Assembly (NCBI GenBank): GCA_001899635.1 | Contig: MKVQ01000043.1 | Coordinates: 248,001 to 312,000 of the forward strand | DNA length: 64,000 nucleotides | Direction: 5' to 3' | Source of the DNA: Myxococcales bacterium 68-20 | GTDB taxonomy: Bacteria > Myxococcota_A > Polyangia > Polyangiales > Polyangiaceae | Part shown: piece by piece, positions 23,186 to 32,858 of the stretch | Numbering within the stretch: the first letter of the stretch is position 1 | How the letters are laid out: each line of letters starts with the position of its first letter | Translations under genes and position numbers: made by a program | Notes under the pieces: generated by a model | Databases searched by the model: none | What the model was told of the DNA's origin: nothing | What the model saw: only the letters and a program-made list of their open reading frames with translations

Positions 23186-25720
23186 ATGCTGCGGGTCCAA
23201 ATGGAGCTGGGATCGAACGGCCTAGGCCGCGGGTGTGCCTGGAACGTCGCCGCTGGGCTGCTCCTCTCGCTGGGCGCGCTCGCATGCTTCGCCGTCGGGT
23301 GCGGGAGTGATGCCGGCGACTCAGGCGGGAAGCCGCCGCCGGCCGACAGCGGTGCGCCGAACGGACAGGCGCCCGAGGCGACGGGCGTCTTCATCGTGTT
23401 CGCGGACGACATCCATCCGAAGGTCCGCGCGCGATACACCGAGCTGCTCGGCGATGCGCTCGGCAAGCCCGTCGAGACCGTCACGGCCGCGACGCTTCCG
23501 GAGTCGCTCGACGCGACGTCTCTCGTCGTCACGATCGGCGACACGCCCGTCACGCGAGCGCTCGTCCCGCCGGGAGAGCGCGATGCGCTCGCGCCCGAGG
23601 CGTTCGTCGTCCGGAGCGGCAAGCGTGGCGCGGCCACGGTGCTTGCGGCCGACGGCGCTCCGGCGAAGAGCCACCCGCACGGCAACCTCGGCGCACTGCA
23701 CGGCGCCTATGCGCTTCTCGAAGAGCTCGGCTTCGCGTTCCTGCATCCGCTCGCGCCAGTCGTGCCGAAGCCGCTCCGCCTTCCCGCCAGCGCGATCGAG
23801 CGCAAGGAAGCGCCACGCTGGGACACACGCGAGATCCATCTCCACACGCAGCATCCCCTCGAGCTGACGGAGCTTCTCCAGGGGTTCGGCGACGCCGGAC
23901 CTGCCGACGCGAAGGGCTTCGAGAAGATGCTCCCCGAGTGGGATCGCTTCCTCGAGTGGAGCGTCGCGAACGGGCAGAACGGCGTCGAGTGGTTCCTTCT
24001 CTGGGCGAAGTCGTTCGAGGACTTCGCCGACTCCGACGTCCGCATCGGCCGTCTCGCCGAGCTCGTCGACCGTGCTCACGCGTTCGGAATCTCCGCCGGC
24101 ATCGATGCGCCGATCGCCTTCGCGCAGCAGCACAGCTACCGCCTCCTCCGAGAGCAAGGGGACCTGGCGAGCGAGCTCGCACAGATCCGCGCCCGACTCG
24201 ACTGGCTGGCGAAAGCCGGCTGGGACTTCTACGGCATCGAGAGCGGGACCAGTGAGTTCACGGCGCCGAAGGCCGATCGGATGCTCGCCTGGATGAACGA
24301 GGTCGCGAAGCACCTCGACGAGAAGCACGGCGGCAAGCGCGCCTTCATCAAGGTGCACTGCTCGACCGGGCAGGTCGCGGAGGGCTTCGCCGATCCGAAG
24401 ACCGGCCAGCCGATCAACTTCAACTTCCTCCCGCACCACGCCGACGAGCGGCTCGGCGTCCTCCCGCACACGGTGCAGCACTACTCGCTCACCGATCCTG
24501 CGCCGACCTACGGCAACACGGACTTCGGCTACATCCGCGACTTCCTCCGGCAAGAGGTCGGCCGCCGGCCCGTCGTCTACTACCCGGAGACGGCATACTG
24601 GGTCAGCTTCGACGTCGACGTCCCGCTCTTCCTCCCGCTCTACGCCGACCGCCGGCTCAATGATCTCCGCCTCCTCGCGAAGGACGAGGACGCGCCCGGC
24701 GCCGGGAAGATGGACGGCCAGCTCGTCTTCTCGAGCGGGTGGGAGTGGGGCTACTGGCTCAACGACGTCATCGCCGCGCGAGCCGCGTGGGATCCCGGTC
24801 CCACGAGCGCCTCGCAGATCGATGCGCTGAAGGGCTCGCTCGAGAAGGCGCTCCGCGTCTTTGGCCCGGCGACGAAGGATGTCGTCAGCTGGATCGCGGA
24901 CGTGGTCCAGTCCGAGCAGGAGCTGCTCATCGAGGGCAAGGTCTCTGGCAAGGCGCCGAAGTCGATCGCGATGCGCAACGGACAGGCGTACCTGCAAGGC
25001 TGGGAGACCTGGGACGACGTCAGCAAGCTCGGGACAGGCTTCTCGGTTCCGTTGAAGATGACCCAGCCGGACAAGCTCGGTCTGGTCGACATGCGAAACC
25101 CACTCCACGGCGGGCCCGGGTACTCGGCGGAGATCGAGCCCCTCCTCGCGGAGATGGTGTCGCGGTTCGAGCTGCTCTCCGCGCGTGCCGAGGAGCTGCG
25201 CCCGGTCGTCCCCGCGGAGGCGCGCGATCTCTTCGATGATCTTGCCGACGCGATGAAGATGACCGCGCTTCGCGCGAAGCAGGTGCACGGGCTCTACGAC
25301 TACGTCGATGGCTACTTCGACACGCCGATGCCGAAGCGCCTCGAGCGACTCTCGGCGGCACGCAAGGCCCTCGACGACGCCGCGGTGATCGCGCTCGCAC
25401 GCGAGAAGCGCTATCGCGTGCCGGCGGAGCGCATCGCGGGTTGGCGCGACAACCCGACCGCATACGAGTTCGGCTATCTGTGGAGCGTTCGCTCGCTCTA
25501 CTACTGGTGGCGCGACGAGGGGAAGGCGGTCGATGCGCCGGTCTTCCCCTGCTACCTGAACGTGATCAACCCCGTCGACGTCGCGTTCGGTGAGGGGCTC
25601 GGGACCGACGCGGCGAGATGGATGGGCGAGTTCCTCTCGAACGACCAGCGGCGGGGCTGTCTCGCCGAGCCGTCTGCGCCGCCGTTGTTCCCGCAGGACG
25701 GCCTTCGTAGCCGACCGTGA
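23186..25720 (+). CDS. Large lipoprotein with alpha-glucuronidase-like N-domain and glycosidase-like core
   Basis: An 844-aa predicted lipoprotein (LLLSLGALACFAVGC lipobox, Cys near residue 39). Residues 65-205 resemble the N-terminal non-catalytic domain seen in alpha-glucuronidases and GH20/GH84 enzymes (GNLGALHGAYALLEELGFAF, then LHPLAPVVPKP). The middle, about 210-530 (WDTREIHLHTQHPLELTELL, NGQNGVEWFLLWAKSF, AHAFGISAGIDAPIAFAQQH, GWDFYGIESGTSEF), looks like a TIM-barrel glycoside hydrolase, and the rest is helical. A role in cleaving polysaccharide at the cell surface is inferred. Catalytic residues cannot be named. An ATG five codons downstream (23201) is an alternative start. Confidence 0.6.
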   Translation: MLRVQMELGSNGLGRGCAWNVAAGLLLSLGALACFAVGCGSDAGDSGGKPPPADSGAPNGQAPEATGVFIVFADDIHPKVRARYTELLGDALGKPVETVTAATLPESLDATSLVVTIGDTPVTRALVPPGERDALAPEAFVVRSGKRGAATVLAADGAPAKSHPHGNLGALHGAYALLEELGFAFLHPLAPVVPKPLRLPASAIERKEAPRWDTREIHLHTQHPLELTELLQGFGDAGPADAKGFEKMLPEWDRFLEWSVANGQNGVEWFLLWAKSFEDFADSDVRIGRLAELVDRAHAFGISAGIDAPIAFAQQHSYRLLREQGDLASELAQIRARLDWLAKAGWDFYGIESGTSEFTAPKADRMLAWMNEVAKHLDEKHGGKRAFIKVHCSTGQVAEGFADPKTGQPINFNFLPHHADERLGVLPHTVQHYSLTDPAPTYGNTDFGYIRDFLRQEVGRRPVVYYPETAYWVSFDVDVPLFLPLYADRRLNDLRLLAKDEDAPGAGKMDGQLVFSSGWEWGYWLNDVIAARAAWDPGPTSASQIDALKGSLEKALRVFGPATKDVVSWIADVVQSEQELLIEGKVSGKAPKSIAMRNGQAYLQGWETWDDVSKLGTGFSVPLKMTQPDKLGLVDMRNPLHGGPGYSAEIEPLLAEMVSRFELLSARAEELRPVVPAEARDLFDDLADAMKMTALRAKQVHGLYDYVDGYFDTPMPKRLERLSAARKALDDAAVIALAREKRYRVPAERIAGWRDNPTAYEFGYLWSVRSLYYWWRDEGKAVDAPVFPCYLNVINPVDVAFGEGLGTDAARWMGEFLSNDQRRGCLAEPSAPPLFPQDGLRSRP

Positions 25721-25774
25721 CGCGCGCCAAGCGTCGGTCGACGAGGCGACTCTTCGACCGACGCGCGCCCGCCG

Positions 25775-26407
25775 TCAGCGCGGGCTGCACTGCACGACGC
25801 ACACGGCGGAGGCGCCCTTCGCGCGCGCGCTCGCCTCGCACGCTCGCTTGGCCTGCTGCGAGGCGAAGAAGCGGTCCTTGCCCGAGCCGTTGCCGAAGAC
25901 CATCTGGTAGTTGCACGCCCCGGCAAAGCCGCAGACGCGCACCGACGCGCTCGCGGTGCACCACCACGAGCCGCCGCCGGTGGCCGCGCCGCTCGTGGGA
26001 GCCGCGGTGGCAGCCCCGCTGGTGCCTGCCGCCGCCGACGGAGAGCTCTCCGCGCCGCCGGCGGAGTCGTCGTCCTCCTCCGTCGCCGGCTCGTCGCCGG
26101 TCGCGAGGTCGTCATCTTCGCCCAGCGGGTCCAACGGGGTGCCCGTGGGGGTGCTCGGCGTCGTCAGAGCTCCGCCGTTGCCGTCCGCGCCCTTGTCCTC
26201 GTCCGGGTCCGCGCTCGCGTTCGCGGCGACGAACGCGAATGCGCCGATCGCGACGCACGCGCCCGCCCCCAGGACGAACATTCCGCCGAGAACGAGGAGG
26301 ACGATGACCAGCGGCGACAGCCCCGGCTTCGGCGGTGGGGGCGGTGGCGGTGGGGGCGGCGGGTAATAGGGATGATGGTGGCCTTGGCCGTACACCCGAG
26401 AACTCAT
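25775..26407 (-). CDS. Single-pass membrane protein with polyproline tail and Cys-rich C-terminus
   Basis: A 210-aa protein. A short N-terminus contains a run of about a dozen prolines (residues 13-25), followed by a membrane segment LSPLVIVLLVLGGMFVLGAG with a continuing hydrophobic stretch. An acidic, disordered linker follows (PLGEDDDLATGDEPATEEDD), and then a small domain with paired cysteines: WWCTASASVRVCGFAGACNY, RACEAS, and VCVVQC at the end. The Cys domain is expected outside the inner membrane and disulfide-bonded. The start ATG at 26405-26407 is preferred over one nine codons upstream, without a clear ribosome-binding site. The family is not recognised. Confidence 0.6.
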   Translation of the reverse strand: MSSRVYGQGHHHPYYPPPPPPPPPPPKPGLSPLVIVLLVLGGMFVLGAGACVAIGAFAFVAANASADPDEDKGADGNGGALTTPSTPTGTPLDPLGEDDDLATGDEPATEEDDDSAGGAESSPSAAAGTSGAATAAPTSGAATGGGSWWCTASASVRVCGFAGACNYQMVFGNGSGKDRFFASQQAKRACEASARAKGASAVCVVQCSPR

Positions 26408-26522
26408 AACGCACGGCAACGGACCGCGCTGCATCCGTCATCCGAAAGGGTGACCTGGGGCATCGAGGGGACGGGCCCCCGGGTGGCTCGGGCCGCTCCG
26501 TCGTATTAGCGTCGTCCGCCCG

Positions 26523-27059
26523 ATGCCCTGGAAGATCGTCAACCTCGACTACGAGTCGCGTCCGCACCTGCACCTGAAGGACCCACACGCGCCGATCCAC
26601 CTGCGGAGCTTCTTCGCCGACCAGCGCGTCGAGATCGGGATCGGCGCCGACGATCCCGAGGACTGCCACGTCCGCGCCACCGTCACGCCGGACGACGTCG
26701 TCGTGCAGGCCACGGCCTTCGAGCCGGTCCATGTGCAGATCCTCTCGTCGATCCTGGCGTCGCTCGACGTCGAGCCCGACGAACGGGAGGCCGCGCTGGC
26801 ATGGATGCGCGACGAGATGCGAGCGCACCGAGTCGACGCGCCGTCGGTCTTCCGTGGCAACGTCGCGTCCTTCCCGCGAGCGACGGGGTGGCCCCACGAC
26901 CTGACCGACTCTGCGCTCCTCGAGTCGCTCGGCGATCGCGAACGGATCCCGAGCACGCGCGTGAAGGCGCTCCTCGCCGAGGTGCGCCGACGAGGCCTCC
27001 GCGTCGCGGACGCAGCGCCTCGCGGCCCGGAGATCACGCGGCGCCGCCCCCGACCGTGA
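26523..27059 (+). CDS. Conserved-looking cytosolic protein, unknown function
   Basis: A 178-aa soluble protein without signal peptide or membrane segment. It opens MPWKIVNLDYESRPHLHLKD, contains a beta-rich first half (RVEIGIGADDPEDCHVRATV, TPDDVVVQATAFE) and an Arg-rich, helical second half (ALAWMRDEMRAHRV). The C-terminus is strongly basic (RRRPRP). Third-position GC and start placement (after a 115-base gap) support it as a real gene. No family is recognised. Its end is only one base from the end of the convergent membrane-protein gene. Confidence 0.5.
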   Translation: MPWKIVNLDYESRPHLHLKDPHAPIHLRSFFADQRVEIGIGADDPEDCHVRATVTPDDVVVQATAFEPVHVQILSSILASLDVEPDEREAALAWMRDEMRAHRVDAPSVFRGNVASFPRATGWPHDLTDSALLESLGDRERIPSTRVKALLAEVRRRGLRVADAAPRGPEITRRRPRP

Positions 27060-27060
27060 T

Positions 27061-27498
27061 TCAGCGAGCGGCCACGTATCCGCTGAACACGACGACGAAG
27101 CCACCGATCTCCGCGAGCATCAGGAGAATCATGAAGCCGAGCATGAGCCCGGCCGGGATCGTGCGCCGTCCGAGGCGATGCGGGCGCTGGAGTTGATTGT
27201 CCGTGTCGCGGAGCGCTCCGTGAACGACGTAGCCGAGCACGGCCGCGGCGAAGAAGACGACCAGGGCGATCGACGCCGCGAGGTTGACCCCGTCCGGCCA
27301 CGCGTTTCGCTTGCACAGCTCGCCGATCAGCGCGCACGCAAACGCATAGAGGAGGGAGGCGCGGTGCGCGGTGTCCACATAGAAGGGCGCTTTTGCCTCG
27401 GCGCTGCGCGCGATGCATGCGTACTTCCACGCGCCCGAGAGGAGCCCGACGAGAAAGAACCCGCCGGCGCTGACGAGGCAGAAGTCGGACGCGCTCAT
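27061..27498 (-). CDS. Four-helix membrane protein, unknown function
   Basis: A 145-aa membrane protein with four hydrophobic segments: FCLVSAGGFFLVGLLSGAW, ASLLYAFACALIGEL, VNLAASIALVVFFAAAVLGY and GLMLGFMILLMLAEIGGFVV. RDTDNQLQRPHRLGRRTIPA forms a cytoplasmic loop. An aromatic/His pattern in the first two segments (WKYACI, DTAHRASLLY) resembles other small four-helix proteins but I cannot name a family. The start ATG 27496-27498 has GGGAGCGG upstream. It is divergent from the AraC regulator 38 bases away, so the regulator may control it. Confidence 0.6.
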   Translation of the reverse strand: MSASDFCLVSAGGFFLVGLLSGAWKYACIARSAEAKAPFYVDTAHRASLLYAFACALIGELCKRNAWPDGVNLAASIALVVFFAAAVLGYVVHGALRDTDNQLQRPHRLGRRTIPAGLMLGFMILLMLAEIGGFVVVFSGYVAAR

Positions 27499-27536
27499 GG
27501 CCGCTCCCGAATACCGTCGACTATCATTGCTGCAGC

Positions 27537-28295
27537 ATGCGGCCGAGCGACGACGCGCGCTTTCAAGAACCGACTGAAGCGGGGATCCGCTTGCTCGTCG
27601 GCGATCAACGGCTGGCCCTCGCTGGACGCTCGCCCGAGATCCGTCGTCATCGCCACGCCGCACCTGCCGTCATCGTCGGCGTGGACCGTCCGCTCAGGCT
27701 CGTCGCCGACCGTGTCCACGAGACCCGTGCCGCCCTGATCGCCCCTGGGTTCTCGCACGCCGTCGACGCCAGGGGCGGGCGGATCGCCGTCTTCCTGCTG
27801 CCGGCCTATGCGCTGACGACCCCTGGGTCAGGACTCCGCGACCTGTCGGCGAAGGGCTCCTGGGTCGAGCTCGCCGAGGCCGTCTCCTGCCAGCGGCTCG
27901 ACGGGTTCGAGCCGGTCGATCGCCTTCTCGCGCGCGAGCAGCTCGGTACGCGTCCGGTCGACGAGCGATTGCACCTCGCGATCGGCGCTCTCGCCGGGGC
28001 CCTGGACGAGAACGTGTCGATGGCGGAGATCGCCTCCGCCGCCCGGCTCTCACCGTCACGCCTGATGGCCCTCGCACGAGAGCAGCTCGGAACGTCGCTT
28101 CGACCTTATCGCCGCTGGCTCCGCGCGTTCGACGTCGCGCGTGCCTTCGCGACCGGCGCCTCGCTCACCGAAGCGGCCCTCGCGGCGGGATTCGCCTCGT
28201 CGGCCCACCTGTCGATCGCCGCGCGCGAGCAGTTCGGCATCCGCCCGTCCGACATCCTTGCGCCGCAGCATCGCGCGCTCATCCGGACGATCTGA
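27537..28295 (+). CDS. AraC-family transcriptional regulator
   Basis: A 252-aa regulator. Residues 1-140 form a cupin-like ligand-binding part (LAGRSPEIRRHRHAAPAVIV, APGFSHAVDARGGRIAVFLL). Residues 150-245 form the double helix-turn-helix of AraC/XylS proteins (NVSMAEIASAARLSPSRLMA, QLGTSLRPYRRWLR, then SLTEAALAAGFASSAHLSIA and REQFGIRPSDIL). It binds DNA as an activator or repressor, with an unknown effector. It is transcribed away from the four-helix membrane protein across a 38-base gap, an arrangement common for a regulator and its target. The start ATG is the first in frame. Confidence 0.85.
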   Translation: MRPSDDARFQEPTEAGIRLLVGDQRLALAGRSPEIRRHRHAAPAVIVGVDRPLRLVADRVHETRAALIAPGFSHAVDARGGRIAVFLLPAYALTTPGSGLRDLSAKGSWVELAEAVSCQRLDGFEPVDRLLAREQLGTRPVDERLHLAIGALAGALDENVSMAEIASAARLSPSRLMALAREQLGTSLRPYRRWLRAFDVARAFATGASLTEAALAAGFASSAHLSIAAREQFGIRPSDILAPQHRALIRTI

Positions 28296-28319
28296 CTCGG
28301 TCCGCGTTCTCCGCCGGAA

Positions 28320-29108
28320 TCAGCGTCCCATTGGTGCGCCGAGCTGCTCGTGGTGTTGCGCCATCAGCGTCAGGTGGACGTCCATGTCGCCGAGCTCCAT
28401 GTTCTCCACCGTCCGCTTGCCGCCGACGACGAGCGGATGCTTGTACGCAACGCATTGGCGCGGGCCAGGCGCCGCGCCGCCGGCCGCGCGCCATGTTGCG
28501 TACAAGCGCTTGTCGAGGATGCGCTCGCCCTTGCTCCCCGCCAAGAGCTCGATGAGCTCCCGAAACGTCATCTCGCTCTCAAGTACGGCGCCGTCATCGG
28601 GGTCGAGGAGCGAGACGAGGGGCTCGCCTCCTGCACTGAGGCGCGCAGCGTCGAGGGCGTACTGGCGCGCGAGCCAATCGTACGCGAAGACGGCGAGCTG
28701 CGGACGACCGGGCCACGCCGTACGCCAGCGCCCCGGGCCGTTCCATTCGAACGCGGGAAGCCCGCGCGCGCCGACGTCGTCATCCCCGACGAAGCGAATG
28801 AGCCCGTCGCCGAAGCTCGGACGAGCGTATCTGCGTTGAAACTGCGTGTACTCCGGCACGTCGCGTCCGAGCATCGCCACCGTATCGCGCTCGGTCCATG
28901 CGGAGAAACCAAGAGCTCCGTCGGCGGGGTAGGCTTCGACGAAGCGTTCGAAAGCGTCATTTCTCATGGCCGCCGAGTCGCGCTTGCCGGCGGCGTTGGT
29001 CGCCTCGTTCGACGCGTTGCTGCCGGCACACGCAGCGAGGATGAGTGACATTGCGAGCACGGGCATGGCGCTCCTGCTCGACGTCGCCACGGATGCGCGC
29101 GCACTCAT
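28320..29108 (-). CDS. Lipoprotein with GAD-like/Tdi1 (DUF1851) T6SS-immunity-type domain
   Basis: A 262-aa protein. The N-terminus carries a lipoprotein signal (MPVLAMSLILAAC, Cys near residue 27). The rest resembles the GAD-like plus DUF1851 arrangement of Tdi1, the immunity partner of the type VI effector Tde1: RPSFGDGLIRFVGDDDVGAR in the first part, and MTFRELIELLAGSKGERILD, APGPRQCVAYKHPLVVGGKR and VENMELGDMDVHLTLMAQHH at the end. Known Tdi1 is cytosolic, so a lipidated version is unusual. No toxin gene is adjacent. The ATG at 29106-29108 has GAGG directly ahead; another ATG lies six codons upstream. It is convergent with the AraC gene. Confidence 0.6.
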   Translation of the reverse strand: MSARASVATSSRSAMPVLAMSLILAACAGSNASNEATNAAGKRDSAAMRNDAFERFVEAYPADGALGFSAWTERDTVAMLGRDVPEYTQFQRRYARPSFGDGLIRFVGDDDVGARGLPAFEWNGPGRWRTAWPGRPQLAVFAYDWLARQYALDAARLSAGGEPLVSLLDPDDGAVLESEMTFRELIELLAGSKGERILDKRLYATWRAAGGAAPGPRQCVAYKHPLVVGGKRTVENMELGDMDVHLTLMAQHHEQLGAPMGR

Positions 29109-29416
29109 CCTCGTCCTCGGGATCATCGGACCAAGCTACCACCCGCCTTCCAGTCGAAGCACCCGACAAGCTCGTCCCCGGGAGCGCCCATGCGTTCGAC
29201 GACTTGCCGGCGCGGCAACGCGAAAACTCGACGAGAAGCGCCGGCCCCAAGCGCGGGGAGGCTGAAAGCAGCTCGCTCCGGCGATGCGGTGCGCGCGGGC
29301 ATTCCGGGCGTCGGCGAGACCGCCCGAAGGCGCACCGAGGGCTCCAGCCCTCGATGCCCCACCGCGGGCTACGGGGGGTGTTGCGGCGCGCTCGGCGACG
29401 TGGGAAAAACAGCGCC
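29109..29416. other. Intergenic region with a GAGGGCT/AGCCCTC palindrome
   Basis: A 308-base divergent gap between the lipoprotein gene and kamA. At 29337-29352 there is a perfect 7-bp stem with a CC loop. The neighbouring bases CGCGGGCTAC recur beside the palindromic pair at 59574-59645, hinting at a dispersed repeat. Promoters must lie here but are not assignable. Confidence 0.4.
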
Positions 29417-30799
<1,383 letters not shown>

Positions 30800-30816
30800 C
30801 GACCCGAGCAGGCCGA

Positions 30817-30843
30817 GACGAGCATCCGTGCCGGGTGCTCGTC
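30817..30843. terminator. Hairpin after kamA
   Basis: GACGAGCA(T)CC at 30817-30827 pairs with GGTGCTCGTC at 30834-30843, ten pairs with one bulged base. It lies 18 bases after the kamA stop and before the convergent gene at 30928. There is no T-run. Confidence 0.5.
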
Positions 30844-30927
30844 CGGGCCGCACCCGCCTTCCCGTAGACGAGCAGGCGTCCGAGCCGAGGCTGAACGCGC
30901 GGAGCGTCGAGCCGACGTCGAGCGGGA

Positions 30928-31581
30928 CTAGAGCGCCCGCGGGATGCGGATGACCGGAGCGGCCGGCGCCTTCTTCTTCTCGACCTCGAACTTCTGGTCG
31001 AAGAGGAAGACGTCGTCCTGCGCGTTCACGACGAACAGCTTGGAGGGGTTGAGCGGCTTGATGTCCGCCCGCTCGCTGGTGTTGAGGGCGACGGTGAACT
31101 GCAAGCCGGGCGGCACCGCGAGGAGAAAGCTCGCTGCGCCGGCGGCGTCCGTTCGGGTCACCGCCTTATCGAGGTACATCACGGGGAGGTTCGGACCATT
31201 CTCCGCGCGGACGGCGACGACCACCCGCCGCACCGCCGGCGGACACTGGACCCCGTACTCGGGGAACTTGGACTTCTCCGCGAGCCGGGTCAGGCGGATG
31301 CTGAGCGGCTTCGTCGGGCTCTGATACCCCTCGGGACACGTCACCGTCACGTCGGTGATCTCGCCTTCGACCCCCGAGAGCTTCAGCGTCGCCCGGCCCT
31401 CCTCGTTGGTCGTCCCGAGCGGCCGGTTCGCCCGGGAGACGTTGGCGCCTACGACGGGCTTGCCCGGATCGCTGTCCACCTTGACCGAGATGAGGAACGG
31501 GTCGGGCGGAGGCGGCTCCGCACACCCCGCGACCAGGAGCGGGAGAGCAAGGCCGATAGCGGCGACGGCGAGTTGCCTCAT
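30928..31581 (-). CDS. Lipoprotein with carboxypeptidase-regulatory/Ig-like folds
   Basis: A 217-aa lipoprotein: LAVAAIGLALPLLVAGC gives the signal and lipobox (Cys near residue 21). The first half contains a carboxypeptidase-regulatory-like beta-sandwich pattern (GKPVVGANVSRANRPLGTTN, then EEGRATLKLSGV). A second similar unit has VMYLDKAVTRTDAAGAASFL and LLAVPPGLQFTVALNTSERA. These folds usually mediate protein or carbohydrate contacts at the surface. It ends in a Lys/Pro/Ile-rich tail. The start ATG 31579-31581 begins exactly at the signal peptide. The gene faces away from the Tad locus, sharing its upstream region; a functional link to the pilus is possible but unproven. Confidence 0.65.
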   Translation of the reverse strand: MRQLAVAAIGLALPLLVAGCAEPPPPDPFLISVKVDSDPGKPVVGANVSRANRPLGTTNEEGRATLKLSGVEGEITDVTVTCPEGYQSPTKPLSIRLTRLAEKSKFPEYGVQCPPAVRRVVVAVRAENGPNLPVMYLDKAVTRTDAAGAASFLLAVPPGLQFTVALNTSERADIKPLNPSKLFVVNAQDDVFLFDQKFEVEKKKAPAAPVIRIPRAL

Positions 31582-31834
31582 AGGTCCATCGAACAGGGTA
31601 TCGACCCGGCCACCTCGGTCAAGCGACCTCCCTGCATCGCGTCGAGGCATAGCAAGCCCCCTCTCGGAGGTGGCGGCCGTTCCAGTGGGAGCCGACGAAT
31701 GCGCGAGATGCGCAATCCGGCGGGTGGTCCATTGGATCGGCCTCGGTCCATGATGTCTGGAGCCTCTCGGATCCAGGCGCAAATGTGGGCGTTGCTCGCC
31801 CGACAACATCAGATCCCGAAAAACCCCGGAGATA
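31582..31834. other. Divergent upstream region of the Tad locus
   Basis: No gene is seen between the lipoprotein start at 31581 and the pilin promoter elements. The stretch is less GC-biased than coding neighbours and should contain the lipoprotein promoter plus upstream activator sites of the sigma-54 promoter. Confidence 0.5.
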
Positions 31835-31853
31835 CGTTGCCTCCTGAGCAACG
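31835..31853. promoter_or_regulatory. Palindrome CGTTGC-N7-GCAACG, candidate activator site
   Basis: CGTTGC (31835-31840) and GCAACG (31848-31853) form a perfect inverted repeat with a 7-base spacer, 38 bases upstream of the sigma-54 -24 element. Sigma-54 promoters need an enhancer-binding activator; this is the best candidate site seen, and is inference. Confidence 0.4.
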
Positions 31854-31891
31854 CCGTCCTACCGCTTCCGCTGGGGGTGCAATCGGGCGGC

Positions 31892-31907
31892 TGGCACGTC
31901 TCCAGCA
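31892..31907 (+). promoter_or_regulatory. Sigma-54 (RpoN) promoter ahead of the Flp pilin gene
   Basis: TGGCACG at 31892-31898 is a perfect -24 element. Four bases later CAGCA supplies the -12 GC at the correct spacing (consensus TGGCACG-N4-TTGCA). Transcription would start near 31918, giving a leader of about 100 bases before the pilin ATG at 32018. The leader contains a perfect hairpin GTGCCGC/GCGGCAC at 31970-31988. Confidence 0.7.
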
Positions 31908-32017
31908 ATACCGTTGTCTGCGAGGCAACGAGGCGGTTCGAGAACGAAACGCCCGTGAGTCTCGAGTGGGTGCCGCGCCCGGCGGCACGTAGATCGGCAG
32001 AGAAGAAGGAGATTCCC

Positions 32018-32167
32018 ATGAACAAGCTCATCAAGAAGGTCCGCGGCGCGTCGATGGTCGAGTACGCTCTCCTCCTCGTCGCCATCCTTCTCCTCGCGGC
32101 TGGTGCGTTCAAGGCGCTCGGCCCGAAGGTCGGTCAGGCTGCTACGCGCGGCGGCGCGCAGCTCTAA
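32018..32167 (+). CDS. flp: Flp-family type IVb pilin (Tad pilus major subunit)
   Basis: A 49-aa prepilin. The leader MNKLIKKVRG is followed by ASMVEYALLLVAILLLAAGA, the class IVb processing region with the invariant Glu-Tyr, cleaved by a TadV-type peptidase after the Gly. Only about 20 residues follow the hydrophobic helix (FKALGPKVGQAATRGGAQL), as usual for Flp pilins. The start ATG at 32018-32020 has AAGAAGGAG at ideal spacing, the best ribosome-binding site in the locus, fitting an abundant structural protein. A sigma-54 promoter lies 110-125 bases upstream. It heads the Tad locus. Confidence 0.93.
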   Translation: MNKLIKKVRGASMVEYALLLVAILLLAAGAFKALGPKVGQAATRGGAQL

Positions 32168-32250
32168 AGGCCGCTTCTCGTTCCGGGCCTTGATCCGGCG
32201 TCACGCTGTATGATGGCGTGACGCCGCGGGGTCAGAGGGACGGGAGACGA

Positions 32251-32799
32251 ATGTCCGAACCGCATCAGCACGCTGTTTTTCTCGTAGCGATCGCGATAGC
32301 GGCAATCGGAGCGGTGCTCGACTGGCGCAAGGGAGAGATCCCGAACTGGCTGACGCTGCCAGCTCTGGCGCTCGCACCGTTCATTCACGTCGTCCGCTAC
32401 AGACTCGCGAAAGAGACCATGGAGACCTCCTTTTACGAAGGAGCGTTCTCCCTAGGCGGGGCCGCTCTATGCGCGGTGGTCCCGCTTCTCTTGTTTCGCC
32501 AAAGCGCCATGGGGGGCGGTGACGTCAAGCTGTTCGTCTGCCTCGGAGCGATCCTCCAGCCCGTCCTCGGAGTCGAGGCTCAGATGTACGGGTTCTTCGC
32601 CGGCGCCATCCTTGCACCGGCAAAGCTCGCCTACGAAGGCAGGCTCCTCTCGACGGTAAAGAACTCGATCTCGATCGGAGCCAACTTCTTCCTTCCGAAG
32701 TCACGACAGCGAAGCGTCGATGCCGCCACGCTGTCCTCGTTCCGCCTCGGTCCAGCGATTCTTCTCGGCGTCGTGCTCACTGCGTATCTCCACTGGTAG
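32251..32799 (+). CDS. tadV: Prepilin peptidase of the Tad system (TadV/CpaA)
   Basis: A 182-aa inner-membrane aspartic peptidase that removes the leader from Flp and TadE/TadG-like pseudopilins. The two catalytic aspartates are D24 in AVLDWRKGEIPNWLTLPAL and D91 in the GxGD-type motif AMGGGDVKLFVCLGAIL. About six membrane segments surround them. It lacks the N-terminal Cys/methylase domain of PilD, as expected of the short TadV form. The ATG at 32251 has GGGAGACGA immediately ahead and is preferred over a GTG eleven codons upstream. It follows flp after an 83-base gap. Confidence 0.88.
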   Translation: MSEPHQHAVFLVAIAIAAIGAVLDWRKGEIPNWLTLPALALAPFIHVVRYRLAKETMETSFYEGAFSLGGAALCAVVPLLLFRQSAMGGGDVKLFVCLGAILQPVLGVEAQMYGFFAGAILAPAKLAYEGRLLSTVKNSISIGANFFLPKSRQRSVDAATLSSFRLGPAILLGVVLTAYLHW

Positions 32800-32858
32800 C
32801 GCGCGCCACCTCGTCCCCAAACCCCTCACCTCGGTGAGGCACGGAGCTCTTGGGATTC

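Noticed and set aside
23321-25288. 655-codon minus-strand frame opposite the large lipoprotein
   Set aside because: Antisense shadow; the plus-strand frame has a lipobox and recognisable domains.
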